Of a DNA stretch of 64,000 nucleotides, positions 53,089 through 63,528 are shown piece after piece. This DNA comes from Enterobacter sp. RHBSTW-00994 (GTDB taxonomy: Bacteria; Pseudomonadota; Gammaproteobacteria; Enterobacterales; Enterobacteriaceae). The DNA lies in NCBI RefSeq assembly GCF_013782625.1, contig NZ_CP056199.1, positions 4,824,718 through 4,888,717 on the forward strand, given 5' to 3'. Position numbers and translations under genes: made by a program. The notes under the pieces were generated by a model. That model saw nothing but the letters and a program-made list of their open reading frames with translations, searched no databases and was not told the origin of the DNA. Numbering within the stretch: the first letter of the stretch is position 1; every line of letters begins with the position of its first letter.

Positions 53089-53835
53089 TCAGTTAAGGGT
53101 AAGTGCTTTTTCTGCTGGTAAACTGGTGAGTCTCATTAAACGTGCGGCAGGCTCATTGGCGCGCGCCGGGACATCAGGAAGGCTATGCCATCCACGATGG
53201 CTGTCGAATTCCCAAATCTTCAGACGCTCAATGGCGGGGGTAACGGCAATTGACCAGATCAGGACATCTTCAGCGTCGCTGAGTGCTTCAACCAGAGCCG
53301 CTTGTGAGGCGCGTAAACGGCCTGAACCGGGCAGTAACTGGAGCAGACTCGCATCATCAGCGGCACAGCCTGAGAGTTTGCGGATGCTTTGGCGCAATGT
53401 AATGAGTTGTGCCCGTGCTTCGTTGGGATCGTTTTGATTACGTACCCACAGTTTTTCGTTGCTGGACAGAGGGTACGCGTCATGGGCGGTGGAACCATGG
53501 AAACCGCGCGTTGCGCGCTGGAGTTCCATATCCAGTCCGCAGTCGCCTTCCGTCGTCAGGGCTACGCCAACAATATTGCCCGTGTAGGCGATTGAAAAAT
53601 GAGGGAGCTCAGGGTCAGCAAAGACCGGTCGGCCTTCTGGTTGGGTGATCATGTCCGGCAGCTCGCTCGTGCCATACAGCATAAACAACAGCTCAGCGAG
53701 GAGTGCTCTGGAGGCTAAAAATCGCGTCCGGCGATATTCAGGCAGTTTGCGGGCTTCATCATGACAGGCCGGTGAAACCCTGACCGGCTCGAGGTGTCCT
53801 TCAGTCAGTATCCCTCTAGCAAAGTGCGTTGCCAT
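53089..53835 (-). CDS. yieE: YieE, 4'-phosphopantetheinyl transferase superfamily protein
   Basis: 248 aa. Sfp-like fold: GLDMEL (about 96-101) is the magnesium-binding G-x-D motif. The second canonical motif (W/F-x-x-K-E-x-x-x-K) is only loosely matched around LRQSIRKLSG, so catalytic activity and the carrier-protein target are uncertain. The ATG at 53835 is chosen because the ATG four codons upstream lies inside its own GGAGAG ribosome site. 35 bp upstream of chrR. The middle (residues 100-170) diverges most from E. coli. Confidence 0.88.
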   Translation of the reverse strand: MATHFARGILTEGHLEPVRVSPACHDEARKLPEYRRTRFLASRALLAELLFMLYGTSELPDMITQPEGRPVFADPELPHFSIAYTGNIVGVALTTEGDCGLDMELQRATRGFHGSTAHDAYPLSSNEKLWVRNQNDPNEARAQLITLRQSIRKLSGCAADDASLLQLLPGSGRLRASQAALVEALSDAEDVLIWSIAVTPAIERLKIWEFDSHRGWHSLPDVPARANEPAARLMRLTSLPAEKALTLN

Positions 53836-53977
53836 TTTTCTCTCCATGATAATGGTCGTAGTGGGGGTAAACGGTTACATCATTATCGCTTAACTTTGCT
53901 ACTGTTTTAATCAGTAAATGGAAGGATGAGAAGCCCAGGAGCTAAACTTTACATTTTCTTAGATAAAAATGGGCGCT

Positions 53978-54940
53978 TTAGCCCAATGGCGTACCGTATA
54001 GCGCCTTTATCGTCTCTCTGAGCCAGAGAATTTTTGGGTTATGGCTGTTACGTTTATGCCAGATTAACGTGAAGGGAACGGTGAGCTTTTGGGCTATCTC
54101 TTCATCAATGGGGATGGGGCGGGTAATCAGCTTACGCTGGTGGAGCTCATTATAATGGTGGCAGTAATAGGGTGCGGTTGCCAGGTAGTTGTGGCCAGGC
54201 TGCGCGGCCATAAACATCGACTGCTCAAACCCTGGTAGGCTCATAGCAATATTGCGTTCGCGACCCATCTCTTTCAGCACTTCATCCAGCGCCCAGGTGT
54301 CGCTACGCTCCCAAAATATGCTGATATGTGGGTAGCGCAGAAACGTGTCCAGATTCCACTCTTCCTGTAGTGCGGGATGATCTTCACGCAGATAAACACA
54401 AGGACGATCGCTAAACAGGATTTCGTAGTCGATAAACCACGGCATCAGCTTCAATAATTCCCTGGAGCGTGGGTGTGTTTCGCGCCCTGTAAAGCCGAGA
54501 TCGACTTCGCCTCGCGTAATGGCATCAAGTGAATCGTAGTCCCAGTGGCGCATCTTGACCGTCGCTTGCGGATAGCGTTGATTGACCTGTTCCAGCAAGG
54601 CGTTGAAGCGTATCAACATAAGCGGCGTTTCCGCCGCTAGCTCGAACGTCAGTCCACCGGGTGAGTCATGATGGAATTTATCGAGGATCTGATTGCCAAT
54701 CTGCATCCAGTCAGCGAGATCCTGCTCCAGACTCACCGTCAGCGGCGTTGGCAGTAACCCTAACGGCGTTTTCACAAACAGCGGATCGTCAAACCAGTCA
54801 CGCAGCTTTGCCAGCGATTTACTCACCGCCGACGGGGTGACGTTCATCCGTTTCGCGGCTTTAGTGACGCTGCGCTCCTGCAGCAACAGCTGCAGGCACA
54901 ACAAAAGGTTAAGATCGAGACTGCTGATGGGCTTCTTCAT
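53978..54940 (-). CDS. yidZ: YidZ, LysR-family regulator
   Basis: 320 aa; E. coli YidZ is 319. N-terminal LysR HTH ([32 protein letters not shown]... region 8-66) and a substrate-binding domain. In E. coli linked to anaerobic nitric oxide protection; effector unknown. ATG at 54940 by homology; the first 32 bp overlap the 3' end of mdtL, so the pair is likely coupled. Confidence 0.92.
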   Translation of the reverse strand: MKKPISSLDLNLLLCLQLLLQERSVTKAAKRMNVTPSAVSKSLAKLRDWFDDPLFVKTPLGLLPTPLTVSLEQDLADWMQIGNQILDKFHHDSPGGLTFELAAETPLMLIRFNALLEQVNQRYPQATVKMRHWDYDSLDAITRGEVDLGFTGRETHPRSRELLKLMPWFIDYEILFSDRPCVYLREDHPALQEEWNLDTFLRYPHISIFWERSDTWALDEVLKEMGRERNIAMSLPGFEQSMFMAAQPGHNYLATAPYYCHHYNELHQRKLITRPIPIDEEIAQKLTVPFTLIWHKRNSHNPKILWLRETIKALYGTPLG

Positions 54941-56084
54941 AATGCGCCGCGGGCTGTATGACCATGAGTAAGACAATGCAGAGCATGCTACAGCCAATCA
55001 ATATCCCGATCAGCATATTCAGGGCGTTAAGCCCTAATATTGCCGCCAGCCAAATCCACAGTGAGGAACCGCATACCTGTGCGATACCGAGCATTGAGCT
55101 TGCCACTCCCGCGCGCAGTGAGAACGGACCTAATGCCTGACTCATCGCTACACCGAAGCCAACAGAGAACCCGGCGCAAATCAACGTAATACCGACCAGC
55201 ATGATGGCATGTGAGTTTGTCGTTGCCAGAGTAATGCCTGCTGCCAGGAACAGTACCTGAGAGGTCAGCATCAATGTACGCTGACGGAAAATATTCAGCG
55301 CAAATGGCGTCGAGAAGGACACGGCCATGCTGACCATCGCGGTTAATGCCATCACCGTAGAGTATTCCCCGCGATCAAACCCCATGGTCTCCATCAGCAA
55401 GACCGGGGAAACATTTACATAGGTCAGAATTACCGCCACGCTTAGCGTGGTCACCGCCAGGCGGCTGAGGAAAAAACGGTTCAATAGCTTTTCGGCAGGC
55501 GCAATGGTCGCATTATTGCCTGCGGTGTGCGAACCCGGATGGGTCTCTTTAAGCACCGTAATCGACAGGATAAAGACCAGCATGCCCATTGCCGCCATTG
55601 TCCAGAAGAGGCTCTGCCAGGGCAGTCTGAGCATAATCAGATAGCCAATAACCGGGGCGAGTACCGGAATAATGCAGGTAATACCGTTCAGCATTGAGAG
55701 CACTTTTGCGCGACGTTGCGCGCTGAGGGTATCGCGTAAAATCGCAAAGGCCACCACATAGCACCCGCCTGCGCCAACACCCTGAATAAAACGGCCAGCC
55801 AGGAACAGCGTGCTGTCTTGTGCCAGTGAGCACAGCACTGAGGCCAGGGCAAAAATTACCGCACCGGTAATGGCTACTGGTTGTCTTCCAGCTTTGTCGG
55901 CAATTTTCCCGGCAAATACCATCGACGAGGCCATACCCGCCAGATACGCCGAAAACGCGATATGCAATTGCGCTTCACTGGCCCCCAGGTCACGAGCGAT
56001 ATGTGGCAGACCAACCAGATACATATCAATCCCGGATGGATACAGAAGAACCAGAGCAAAACTACAAAACAGAAAACGCGCCAT
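54909..56084 (-). CDS. mdtL: MdtL, MFS multidrug efflux transporter
   Basis: 391 aa, E. coli length, 12 membrane segments, DHA1 family; MFS motif [14 protein letters not shown]. coli MdtL exports chloramphenicol. The ATG at 56084 follows GGGGG and fits the family N-terminus [18 protein letters not shown]. The frame is open 63 codons further upstream, through a perfect hairpin and into tnaB, which is unusual but without homology. Confidence 0.95.
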   Translation of the reverse strand: MARFLFCSFALVLLYPSGIDMYLVGLPHIARDLGASEAQLHIAFSAYLAGMASSMVFAGKIADKAGRQPVAITGAVIFALASVLCSLAQDSTLFLAGRFIQGVGAGGCYVVAFAILRDTLSAQRRAKVLSMLNGITCIIPVLAPVIGYLIMLRLPWQSLFWTMAAMGMLVFILSITVLKETHPGSHTAGNNATIAPAEKLLNRFFLSRLAVTTLSVAVILTYVNVSPVLLMETMGFDRGEYSTVMALTAMVSMAVSFSTPFALNIFRQRTLMLTSQVLFLAAGITLATTNSHAIMLVGITLICAGFSVGFGVAMSQALGPFSLRAGVASSMLGIAQVCGSSLWIWLAAILGLNALNMLIGILIGCSMLCIVLLMVIQPAAHYEEAHQQSRS

Positions 56085-56151
56085 AAAACCCCCATGTTCG
56101 GCAGACGTGAAGCATAGGGGGAGAAGGATGGAGATGCGAGTTGCCATTTGG

Positions 56152-56186
56152 ACAATGGTGATTTCCTCACAGGAAATCACCATTGT
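56152..56186. repeat. Perfect 16-bp inverted repeat in front of mdtL
   Basis: ACAATGGTGATTTCCT, loop CAC, then its exact reverse complement. It sits in the 143-bp tnaB-mdtL gap, with no T-run on either strand, so it is not an ordinary intrinsic terminator. Role unknown: mRNA stabiliser, attenuator or a regulator's operator are all possible. Confidence 0.75.
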
Positions 56187-56227
56187 TTCTGAGGGAGAAG
56201 CACACGCAATCTGTTGCGAAATTACGA

Positions 56228-57475
56228 TTAACCAAATCGCGGTAAGATATTGAGTGTACTGCCAAACCAGCACAGAATGACCATCACCCCAAAGACAATT
56301 ACCACAGTGGGGATGATTCTACCGCCCCAGACGGTGAATGTTTTATCCGGAAATTTTTGTCTGGATTTGAGTGCCAGTATCGCCGGCACAATGACGGCCC
56401 AGATCGTTGCACACAGCCCGGCTCCGGCTATGCCATAAATAAAGCCATTCGGAAAGAGTAAGTACAAAATACCCGGGGGAAGGAATGTGAGCAGTATCGT
56501 TTTAAAACGCCCAGCCCCGGAGTTGTCAATCCCAAACAAGTCAGCAAGATAATCGAAAAGCCCTAAAGTGACGCCAAAGAAAGAGCTTGCGACAGCCAGA
56601 TTGGAAAAAACAAGCAGGCAAAACTCAATGATCCCTCGTTGATTCGTTCCAAGGAAGGATTTGACTAACGAGTCAACGTTTCCACCTGATGAGATAATAT
56701 CCTTAAACCCATCACGGGAAATGTTCCCCATAGTGCAATAGAGCCAGAACAGGTAGATGCACAAAGCCAAAAGCGAGCCAAAGACAATACTCTTTATAAG
56801 CTTATCTTTTCTTTTTCCGTAGCAAATGATGAGGCTGGGTATATTTCCATGAAAACCAAAAGAGGCCAGGCAGACAGGAAGCGCCATAAATATGTAGGGG
56901 CTATACGCAGTATTGTTATGGTTATTCGCACTATCACTTAGTATTGAAAAGTCGACCTGGAAGAAAAATGAACTAAAAACAATGATGAACGCCAGAATTT
57001 TGATACCTAAAAAAAGCGAAGTGATTCTGCTGGCTGCTATTGAGCTGAACCAAAGTACGCCAGCGACAAAAGCGGCAGTGCAAATACCTATAATTCGAGG
57101 GTTGACGTGATTACCTGATTGCATTGCTATTGTTTCACTTATAATCGCGCCATTAGCTGAGATATAAGCATAAGTCAGTATATAAAGTACAAATGCAACG
57201 GTGAAGCCACTTATAACATTCCATTTATTACCGATTAAATCTTTTGTGATGGTGTTAAAGCTGGATCCTACCGGGTAATTTAAATTGGCTTCAAGTAATA
57301 ACAATCCTGAATGTAGCATTGAAAACCAGGCTATTATTAATATAAATGCACCCCAAAAAAACCATGCTCCGGCAAGATCAACGGGCAAGGCAAACATGCC
57401 CCCTCCAATGACAGTGCCAGCAATAACCATCACGCCCCAAAAAGAAGAGTGTTTAGCTTTTGAATTTTCTTCCAT
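56228..57475 (-). CDS. tnaB: Low-affinity tryptophan permease
   Basis: 415 aa, E. coli length. HAAAP-family aromatic amino-acid:H+ symporter with about 11 membrane segments; [12 protein letters not shown] near residue 20 is the family signature. It feeds tryptophan to TnaA. 105 bp downstream of tnaA in the same operon. Confidence 0.97.
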   Translation of the reverse strand: MEENSKAKHSSFWGVMVIAGTVIGGGMFALPVDLAGAWFFWGAFILIIAWFSMLHSGLLLLEANLNYPVGSSFNTITKDLIGNKWNVISGFTVAFVLYILTYAYISANGAIISETIAMQSGNHVNPRIIGICTAAFVAGVLWFSSIAASRITSLFLGIKILAFIIVFSSFFFQVDFSILSDSANNHNNTAYSPYIFMALPVCLASFGFHGNIPSLIICYGKRKDKLIKSIVFGSLLALCIYLFWLYCTMGNISRDGFKDIISSGGNVDSLVKSFLGTNQRGIIEFCLLVFSNLAVASSFFGVTLGLFDYLADLFGIDNSGAGRFKTILLTFLPPGILYLLFPNGFIYGIAGAGLCATIWAVIVPAILALKSRQKFPDKTFTVWGGRIIPTVVIVFGVMVILCWFGSTLNILPRFG

Positions 57476-57580
57476 GATGCCTCTGTTAACTGTAGTCGTT
57501 AAGCATTATTTATTCTTCAGAAAAAACAGGAATGAATAATGAAATGGCTATACGAATATAGCCATTTCATGTGGTGTAAA

Positions 57581-58996
57581 TTAAATTTCTTTGAGTTTTG
57601 CTGTAAAGTGGCGTAAGACTTTTGGTTCGTATGTGAAGGTTAATCCTTTAATATTTGAAGCATTCTCTTTTACATGTTTGAATGCTTCAATAATAAAGTC
57701 CATATGTGTCTGTGTATACGTTGCTCGTGGAATTGTTAAACGTAATAATTCAGCAGGGCAAGGTAACTGTTTACCGGTTTTAGGATCACGGCCCAGTAAG
57801 AAGGAACCAATTTCGACAGCACGAATACCGGCTACTTTATACAATTCACATGCCAGTGCCTGAGCCGGGAACTGTTCTGCCGGGATATGTGGTAGTAACT
57901 TCCCGGCATCAACGAACGCTGCGTGTCCGCCAGCTTGCTGGCAAACAACGCCGATGGCTTCCAGGCCATCAACCAGGTATTGAACCTGAGTAATACGATA
58001 GGCCAGCCAGTCTTTATTCATGCCGTCATGAAGGCCGACAGCAAGGCGTTCCATCGCACCCCCCTCCAGGCCGCCGTAAGTCGGGAATCCTTCCTGGACT
58101 ACGCAAATCGTCCTGCATTCGGTGTAGACATCGAAGAATGCGTCGTCCTTGATACACAGCAGACCACCCATTGGAACCATGGCATCCTTTTTAGCCGACA
58201 TCGCTAACATATCGGCATATTTGTAAGTTTCACGGGTGATCTCTTCAATACTCCAGTCTTTATACTCCGCTTCTCGTTGCTGGATAAAATAGGCATTCTC
58301 AGCGAAACGTGCAGAATCCATAACGACCGGGATATCGTATTTTTTGGCAATCTTGTACATGGCTTTTAAGTTTGCCAGAGAGATCGGTTGCCCGCCTGCC
58401 GAGTTACTGGTTATCGTCGCAACAATATAAGGGACATTATTCGGGCCAACCGCTTCGATGCCGCTCTCTAATCCTTCGAGATCAAAATTCCCTTTAAAGT
58501 CGTAACGAACGGCGGTATCGAATGCCTCTTTGATATAAACATTGCGAACGGTACAACCATTGATCTGGCTATGACCCTGGGTGGTATCAAAGAAGTAGTT
58601 CGAGAAAGCAACCATCTTTGTTCTGTCCAGCCCTTTTTCCTGTTCACGTTTTTTGATTAAAACAGGAATGTAAATTTGCTCTGCACCACGTCCCTGATGG
58701 GTGGGAATGGTATATTGATAGTTAAATATCTCTTTTACAGAATCCGCTAAGGCATAATAACTACGGCTTCCGCTGTAGGCTTCATCGCCACGCAGCATCG
58801 CGGCCTGCATATTCTGCGTGACAGCACCTGTACCACTGTCCGTCAGTAAATCAATAAATACATCATCGCTATCAAGGAGGAAAGGATTCATGCCTGATTT
58901 TACAATCGCACTCTCGCGATGCGCTCTGGTTGTACGTTTTACTGGCTCAATAACTCTGATGCGAAAGGGTTCCGGGAGATGTGTAAAGTTTTCCAT
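57581..58996 (-). CDS. tnaA: Tryptophanase
   Basis: 471 aa, E. coli length. PLP enzyme that cleaves tryptophan to indole, pyruvate and ammonia. The Schiff-base lysine is in [13 protein letters not shown] (about residue 270). ATG follows AAGGATT. Preceded by the tnaC leader and a 256-bp transcribed spacer. Makes the organism indole-positive. Confidence 0.98.
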   Translation of the reverse strand: MENFTHLPEPFRIRVIEPVKRTTRAHRESAIVKSGMNPFLLDSDDVFIDLLTDSGTGAVTQNMQAAMLRGDEAYSGSRSYYALADSVKEIFNYQYTIPTHQGRGAEQIYIPVLIKKREQEKGLDRTKMVAFSNYFFDTTQGHSQINGCTVRNVYIKEAFDTAVRYDFKGNFDLEGLESGIEAVGPNNVPYIVATITSNSAGGQPISLANLKAMYKIAKKYDIPVVMDSARFAENAYFIQQREAEYKDWSIEEITRETYKYADMLAMSAKKDAMVPMGGLLCIKDDAFFDVYTECRTICVVQEGFPTYGGLEGGAMERLAVGLHDGMNKDWLAYRITQVQYLVDGLEAIGVVCQQAGGHAAFVDAGKLLPHIPAEQFPAQALACELYKVAGIRAVEIGSFLLGRDPKTGKQLPCPAELLRLTIPRATYTQTHMDFIIEAFKHVKENASNIKGLTFTYEPKVLRHFTAKLKEI

Positions 58997-59252
58997 GATA
59001 TAATCCTTTGAATAATTTAATTAATAGAATCCCTGTGACTGTTTATTGATAAACAATCATTTTTTGATAGCCCGTTAGATATTATTCTGTTGCTTTCAAT
59101 ACAGACATACCTCTGGCTAAGTGAATAGCCTTATAGATACGTAAGTAAGCCAACATACAGCGGTTTGAATAATATTTATTTTCTTTTGGGCGTGACAAAC
59201 AATAGATTGCAAAGAACCCATTGATGTTTAAGAGGAAAATGCGAAAAAGGAA

Positions 59253-59330
59253 TTAAGGATGGTGCTCGACAATTCGATTGTCGATATTAAACCATTTGGA
59301 GGTAATGTATGTGGTTAAGATAATCATCAT
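59253..59330 (-). CDS. tnaC: Tryptophanase leader peptide TnaC
   Basis: Minus strand: ATG at 59330 (GAGGA seven bases upstream), or ATG at 59327, to TAA at 59253. The shorter form is 24 aa: MIILTTYITSKWFNIDNRIV then EHHP. It keeps the key W12, D16 and P24 of E. coli TnaC (in 24-aa numbering). Tryptophan-bound ribosomes stall at the Pro-stop junction, block Rho and allow tnaAB transcription. The first eight residues and the tail differ from E. coli. The pyrimidine-rich RNA after the stop (59200-59252) is where Rho would load. Confidence 0.93.
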   Translation of the reverse strand: MMIILTTYITSKWFNIDNRIVEHHP

Positions 59331-59363
59331 ATGTTTATCCTCGTTAGACACGAAGCATACAAT

Positions 59364-59419
59364 ATTGTACTGAAATTATTTGTCTATCTGCTGATTATGT
59401 ACTTGTGATTAAAATCACA
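59364..59419 (-). promoter_or_regulatory. tna promoter with CRP site
   Basis: Exact CRP palindrome TGTGATTAAAATCACA at 59404-59419. On the minus strand TACAAT (59369-59364) is the likely -10, placing +1 near 59356 and the CRP centre about 55-60 bp upstream: class I catabolite activation, as in E. coli. Confidence 0.85.
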
Positions 59420-59512
59420 ACAATAAATTGAGTTGTTTCTTATTAAAGGTTTTCCAATATTAAAATGTAATGACAGGATCTATTAGCTGTTAATCAGGCT
59501 ATTTAAACGTAA

Positions 59513-59545
59513 AAACCCGTATTAACAATAAATTAATACGGGTTT
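59513..59545 (-). terminator. mnmE terminator
   Basis: Stem ACCCGTATTAA/TTAATACGGGT, followed on the minus strand by TTTTT, 31 bp after the mnmE stop. Confidence 0.85.
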
Positions 59546-59575
59546 AATAGGGAATGCTGTTATCTGTTGAGGTAA

Positions 59576-60940
59576 TTACTTACCGATACAGAAGCTTGAG
59601 AAGATCCTGCCCAGCAAATCATCTGACGTAAATTCCCCGGTGATTTCACTCAGGTTCTGTTGTGCGAGACGTAACTCTTCCGCCAGCAGTTCACCCGCCC
59701 AGGCTCCGAGGAGCTGCGCTTTACCCTGATCAAGATGTTTTGCCGCTTCTTCCAGTGCCTGCAGGTGACGACGACGGGCAAGGAATCCGCCTTCCATGCT
59801 GGTGTCAAAACCCATACTCTGTTTGAGATGGTTACGCAGGTCATCCACGCCTTCGCCTGTACGAGCGGACAAGCGAATAAGTGAGTGACCATTCACATCG
59901 CTGATGCCCAGCGTCTCGCCGGTAACGTCGGCTTTGTTACGCACCACGGTGATCGGTAATTTGGCAGGAAGACGTGCAATAAAGTCTGGCCAAATATCGG
60001 CGGGATCGACAGCCGTGGTCGTTGTACCATCAACCATAAACAGTACACGATCGGCTTGCTCGATCTCCTGCCAGGCACGCTCGATACCGATACGTTCAAC
60101 TTCATCACTGGCATCACGCAGACCTGCGGTATCGATAATATGCAACGGCATACCATCAATGTGGATATGCTCACGAAGCACGTCACGAGTGGTTCCGGCG
60201 ATATCGGTCACGATGGCGGCTTCACGACCCGCCAGAGCGTTCAGCAGGCTCGATTTCCCGGCATTTGGACGCCCGGCGATGACAACCTTCATCCCTTCGC
60301 GCAACAAGCTCCCCTGACGTGCTTCAGCGCGAACAGCATCGAGATCGGCCATCACGCTGTTAAGCTGCGCTTCGATTTTTCCGTCAGAGAGGAAGTCGAT
60401 TTCCTCATCCGGGAAGTCGATAGCCGCTTCGACGTAGATTCGCAGGTGAGTAAGTGCTTCCACAAGATGATTTACGCGTGCGGAAAATGCGCCCTGAAGC
60501 GAGTTGAGCGCGGAGCGTGCTGCTTGTTCAGAACTGGCATCAATCAGGTCAGCAATGGCTTCTGCTTGCGCCAGATCGAGCTTGTCGTTCAGGAACGCGC
60601 GCTCAGAGAACTCGCCTGGCTTCGCAATGCGAAGGCCCGGTAGGGTCAAAATACGTTTTAACAGCAGGTCGAGGATCACCGGGCCACCGTGGCCTTGCAG
60701 CTCCAGTACATCTTCACCGGTAAATGAATTTGGGCCGGGGAACCACAGTGCAATGCCTTGATCCAGTGCGGAGCCGTCCATGTCTTTAAATGGCAGATAA
60801 TCGGCGTAGCGCGGCTTTGGCAGTTTGCCCAGCACGGCTTCGGCTACCTCGCGTGCCCTGAGGCCGGAGATTCGCAAAATACCTACACCACCGCGTCCCG
60901 GTGGGGTTGCCTGGGCGACGATAGTGTCGTTATGGCTCAT
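59576..60940 (-). CDS. mnmE: tRNA modification GTPase MnmE
   Basis: 454 aa, E. coli length. N-terminal formyl-THF-binding domain, a helical domain with an inserted Ras-like G domain (P-loop GRPNAGKSS near 226; DTAGLRD; NKAD), and the C-terminal CIGK motif whose Cys is essential. Works with MnmG (28945-30834, across the window) on U34 of tRNAs. Confidence 0.98.
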   Translation of the reverse strand: MSHNDTIVAQATPPGRGGVGILRISGLRAREVAEAVLGKLPKPRYADYLPFKDMDGSALDQGIALWFPGPNSFTGEDVLELQGHGGPVILDLLLKRILTLPGLRIAKPGEFSERAFLNDKLDLAQAEAIADLIDASSEQAARSALNSLQGAFSARVNHLVEALTHLRIYVEAAIDFPDEEIDFLSDGKIEAQLNSVMADLDAVRAEARQGSLLREGMKVVIAGRPNAGKSSLLNALAGREAAIVTDIAGTTRDVLREHIHIDGMPLHIIDTAGLRDASDEVERIGIERAWQEIEQADRVLFMVDGTTTTAVDPADIWPDFIARLPAKLPITVVRNKADVTGETLGISDVNGHSLIRLSARTGEGVDDLRNHLKQSMGFDTSMEGGFLARRRHLQALEEAAKHLDQGKAQLLGAWAGELLAEELRLAQQNLSEITGEFTSDDLLGRIFSSFCIGK

Positions 60941-60963
60941 GGTTTGTCTCGTTTAATACCAAT

Positions 60964-60988
60964 AAAAAAAGGCGGTCAATTGACCGCC
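60964..60988 (-). terminator. Terminator after yidC
   Basis: Stem GGCGGTCAATTGACCGCC, a perfect 18-base palindrome, followed on the minus strand by a T7 run, in the yidC-mnmE gap. It separates the rpmH-rnpA-yidD-yidC unit from mnmE, at least partly. Confidence 0.88.
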
Positions 60989-61013
60989 CTTATTTTAGCG
61001 TTAACTTACCGAA

Positions 61014-62657
61014 TCAGGACTTTTTCTTTTCGCGGCTATGCAGGCCACGTTTTTCCAGACCACGGTAAATCAGCTGCTGCTGGATGATGGTCACCAGGTT
61101 GCTGACGATATAGTACAGCACCAGACCTGACGGGAACCACAGGAAGAAGACGGTGAAGATGACCGGCATAAAGGTCATGATCTTCTGCTGCATCGGGTCG
61201 GTCACTGTGGTTGGCGACATCTTCTGAATGAAGAACATCGTGATACCCATCAGGATCGGCAGGATGTAGTACGGGTCCTGTGCAGACAAGTCGTGGATCC
61301 ACAGAGCGAACGGCGCATGGCGCAGCTCAACGGAGCCCATCAGCATGTAGTACAGCGCAAGGAAGATTGGCATCTGAATCAGCAGTGGGAAGCAACCACC
61401 CAGCGGGTTTACTTTCTCTGCTTTATACAGGGCCATCATTTCCTGGCTCTGACGCTGTTTGTCATCGCCCAGACGCTCACGCATCGCCGCAATCTTCGGC
61501 TGCAGCATACGCATCTTCGCCATGGAGGTGTACTGCGCTTTAGTCAGCGGGTACATGATGCCACGCACGATAAAGGTGATAACGATGATGGAGAAGCCCC
61601 AGTTACCCAGGAAGCTGTGGATGAACTTCAGCAGCTTAAACAGCGGCTGAGAGATGAACCACAACCAGCCGTAATCTACGGTCAGATCCAGATGTGGCGC
61701 GACGGCTGCCATCTTGTCCTGGATTTCCGGACCGACCCACAGGGTGCTGCCCATTTTCCCGGTTTGACCCGGTTGAACCAGAACTGGCTCAGACTTATAG
61801 CCGATAGCAGCAATGCCGTTACCCAGATTCGCCGTGTAGAAGTTGTTAGAACCTTCATTACGTGGAACCCATGCCGTTGCGAAATACTGTTGCAGCATCG
61901 CGACCCAACCACCTTTAGAACTGACGTTCAGGTTTTCGTTGTCGGCGATGGTGTCGAATTTGTATTTTTCGTATTTCGCATCTGGGGTGGAGTACGCCGC
62001 GCCACGGAAGGTATGCAGCGCAAAGTTGCTGCTTCCGGTGTCACGATGCGTTGGCAGATTGATGGACTGCTTCAGCTGACCAAACGTTGCCAGCTCCAGT
62101 GGTTTAGCACCGGTATTCTGCACGTTGTAATCCACTCCCACCGCATATTCACCGCGTTTCAGGGTGAAGGTTTTGGTGAAGGTGTTGCCTGCTGCGTCTG
62201 TGTAAGTCATCGGGATCGCGAGTTCGTTTTGGCCATCAGCCAATACAAACGCATCTTTATCGACGTTATACAGCGGACGCGGACCGTTAGCCGGATTATC
62301 CGGGCCATCACGACCGGTCAGACCGCTTTGAGCCTGATAGAGGAACTGCGGCGTAGTTTCGAGTAACTGGAACGGCTCGTTAGAACCGAGATCTTTCGGG
62401 TAAGTTACCAGCAGCGCCTGCTCGACATCACCACCACGGGTGTTGATAGTCAGCTCAAGCACATCGGTCTTAACCGTAATCAGTTTACCCTGGCCACTGG
62501 CCGGTACGCCCTGGTCGGCGGCGCTACCCGCTGCTGTGGTCGTGGTCTGCGTGACCTGCTGTTGTGGTTGAGGATTTTTATCCTGCTCCCACGCCTGCCA
62601 GATCATGAAAGACACGAACAACAAAGCGATGATAAGAAGATTGCGTTGCGAATCCAT
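61014..62657 (-). CDS. yidC: Membrane protein insertase YidC
   Basis: 547 aa; E. coli has 548. N-terminal membrane helix (about 5-22), large periplasmic beta-sandwich domain (about 60-340), then five core helices of the Oxa1 family with the conserved Arg in [18 protein letters not shown]. It inserts membrane proteins, including ATP synthase subunit c encoded in this window. The C-terminus is rich in Lys/Arg and binds ribosomes. Confidence 0.98.
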   Translation of the reverse strand: MDSQRNLLIIALLFVSFMIWQAWEQDKNPQPQQQVTQTTTTAAGSAADQGVPASGQGKLITVKTDVLELTINTRGGDVEQALLVTYPKDLGSNEPFQLLETTPQFLYQAQSGLTGRDGPDNPANGPRPLYNVDKDAFVLADGQNELAIPMTYTDAAGNTFTKTFTLKRGEYAVGVDYNVQNTGAKPLELATFGQLKQSINLPTHRDTGSSNFALHTFRGAAYSTPDAKYEKYKFDTIADNENLNVSSKGGWVAMLQQYFATAWVPRNEGSNNFYTANLGNGIAAIGYKSEPVLVQPGQTGKMGSTLWVGPEIQDKMAAVAPHLDLTVDYGWLWFISQPLFKLLKFIHSFLGNWGFSIIVITFIVRGIMYPLTKAQYTSMAKMRMLQPKIAAMRERLGDDKQRQSQEMMALYKAEKVNPLGGCFPLLIQMPIFLALYYMLMGSVELRHAPFALWIHDLSAQDPYYILPILMGITMFFIQKMSPTTVTDPMQQKIMTFMPVIFTVFFLWFPSGLVLYYIVSNLVTIIQQQLIYRGLEKRGLHSREKKKS

Positions 62658-62659
62658 CG

Positions 62660-62917
62660 TTAGTGTTCTCTGGTATCAAATGGTCCTGGGGGGACGGGGT
62701 CGTCTCCACCGGGGTGTAAAGGGTGGCATTTTAATACGCGTTTCACCGTCAACCAACTGCCTTTTATCACTCCAAACCTGCGCAATGCCTCAATTCCGTA
62801 TTGCGAACAGGTTGGTGTGAAACGGCAGTGCGGCCCGAGTAGTGGACTAATCAGGCGTTGATAGACCCGAATGAGGGCTATCAGGACCCGTGAGCCAGGC
62901 GACAGTGGCGGCGCCAT
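62660..62917 (-). CDS. yidD: YidD, membrane protein insertion efficiency factor
   Basis: 85 aa, E. coli length. Short inner-membrane-associated protein with the conserved [12 protein letters not shown] motif (about 29-40). It overlaps the 3' end of rnpA by 37 bp and ends 2 bp before yidC. Confidence 0.96.
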   Translation of the reverse strand: MAPPLSPGSRVLIALIRVYQRLISPLLGPHCRFTPTCSQYGIEALRRFGVIKGSWLTVKRVLKCHPLHPGGDDPVPPGPFDTREH

Positions 62918-63240
62918 AATTTTTCCAACGCTTCCGAGAGAGCACGGTTATCGAGGTCGGCAACCCCCTTTTTAGCCACCACCACGAAATCCATTGATGG
63001 AAGTTCGTGCTGACGTAAACGGAAACTCTCACGCGTCAGACGTTTAATCCGATTGCGTTCGTGTGCGCGTTTAACGTTTTTCTTGGCGACTGTAAGACCG
63101 ATGCGGGGATGCCCCAGCGAATTTTGGCGGCCGAGGATGGTGATTTGCGGCGTGCCAGCCCGTTGTGGCTGCTGGAAGACGAATGTGAAATGAGTGGGAG
63201 TTAACAAACGTAACTCCCTGGGAAATGCGAGCTTAACCAC
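62881..63240 (-). CDS. rnpA: Ribonuclease P protein component
   Basis: 119 aa from a GTG start, as in E. coli. Basic RNA-binding protein with the RNR motif ([16 protein letters not shown]). With M1 RNA it matures tRNA 5' ends. It lies 16 bp after rpmH. Confidence 0.98.
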   Translation of the reverse strand: MVKLAFPRELRLLTPTHFTFVFQQPQRAGTPQITILGRQNSLGHPRIGLTVAKKNVKRAHERNRIKRLTRESFRLRQHELPSMDFVVVAKKGVADLDNRALSEALEKLWRRHCRLAHGS

Positions 63241-63256
63241 TCAGGGGTTAGCTTTA

Positions 63257-63409
<153 letters not shown>

Positions 63410-63499
63410 CTAAACTTGAATAAATTCAATGGCTTTTCACGATGCCCGAACGAATATTGAACGACGGACGCCGAAGCCATGGGTGATTAAAGAGGCCGG

Positions 63500-63528
63500 A
63501 TTGTAATAATTGTACACTCCGGAGTCAA
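63500..63528 (-). promoter_or_regulatory. rpmH promoter
   Basis: TTGACT (63528-63523), 17-bp spacer, TACAAT (63505-63500) on the minus strand, about 100 bp upstream of rpmH. Near-consensus sigma-70 promoter, in the position expected for the E. coli rpmH promoter. Confidence 0.85.

Noticed and set aside
61293..62366. 357-codon plus-strand ORF opposite yidC
   Set aside because: Antisense shadow of a conserved essential gene, with no start signal and no recognisable domain.
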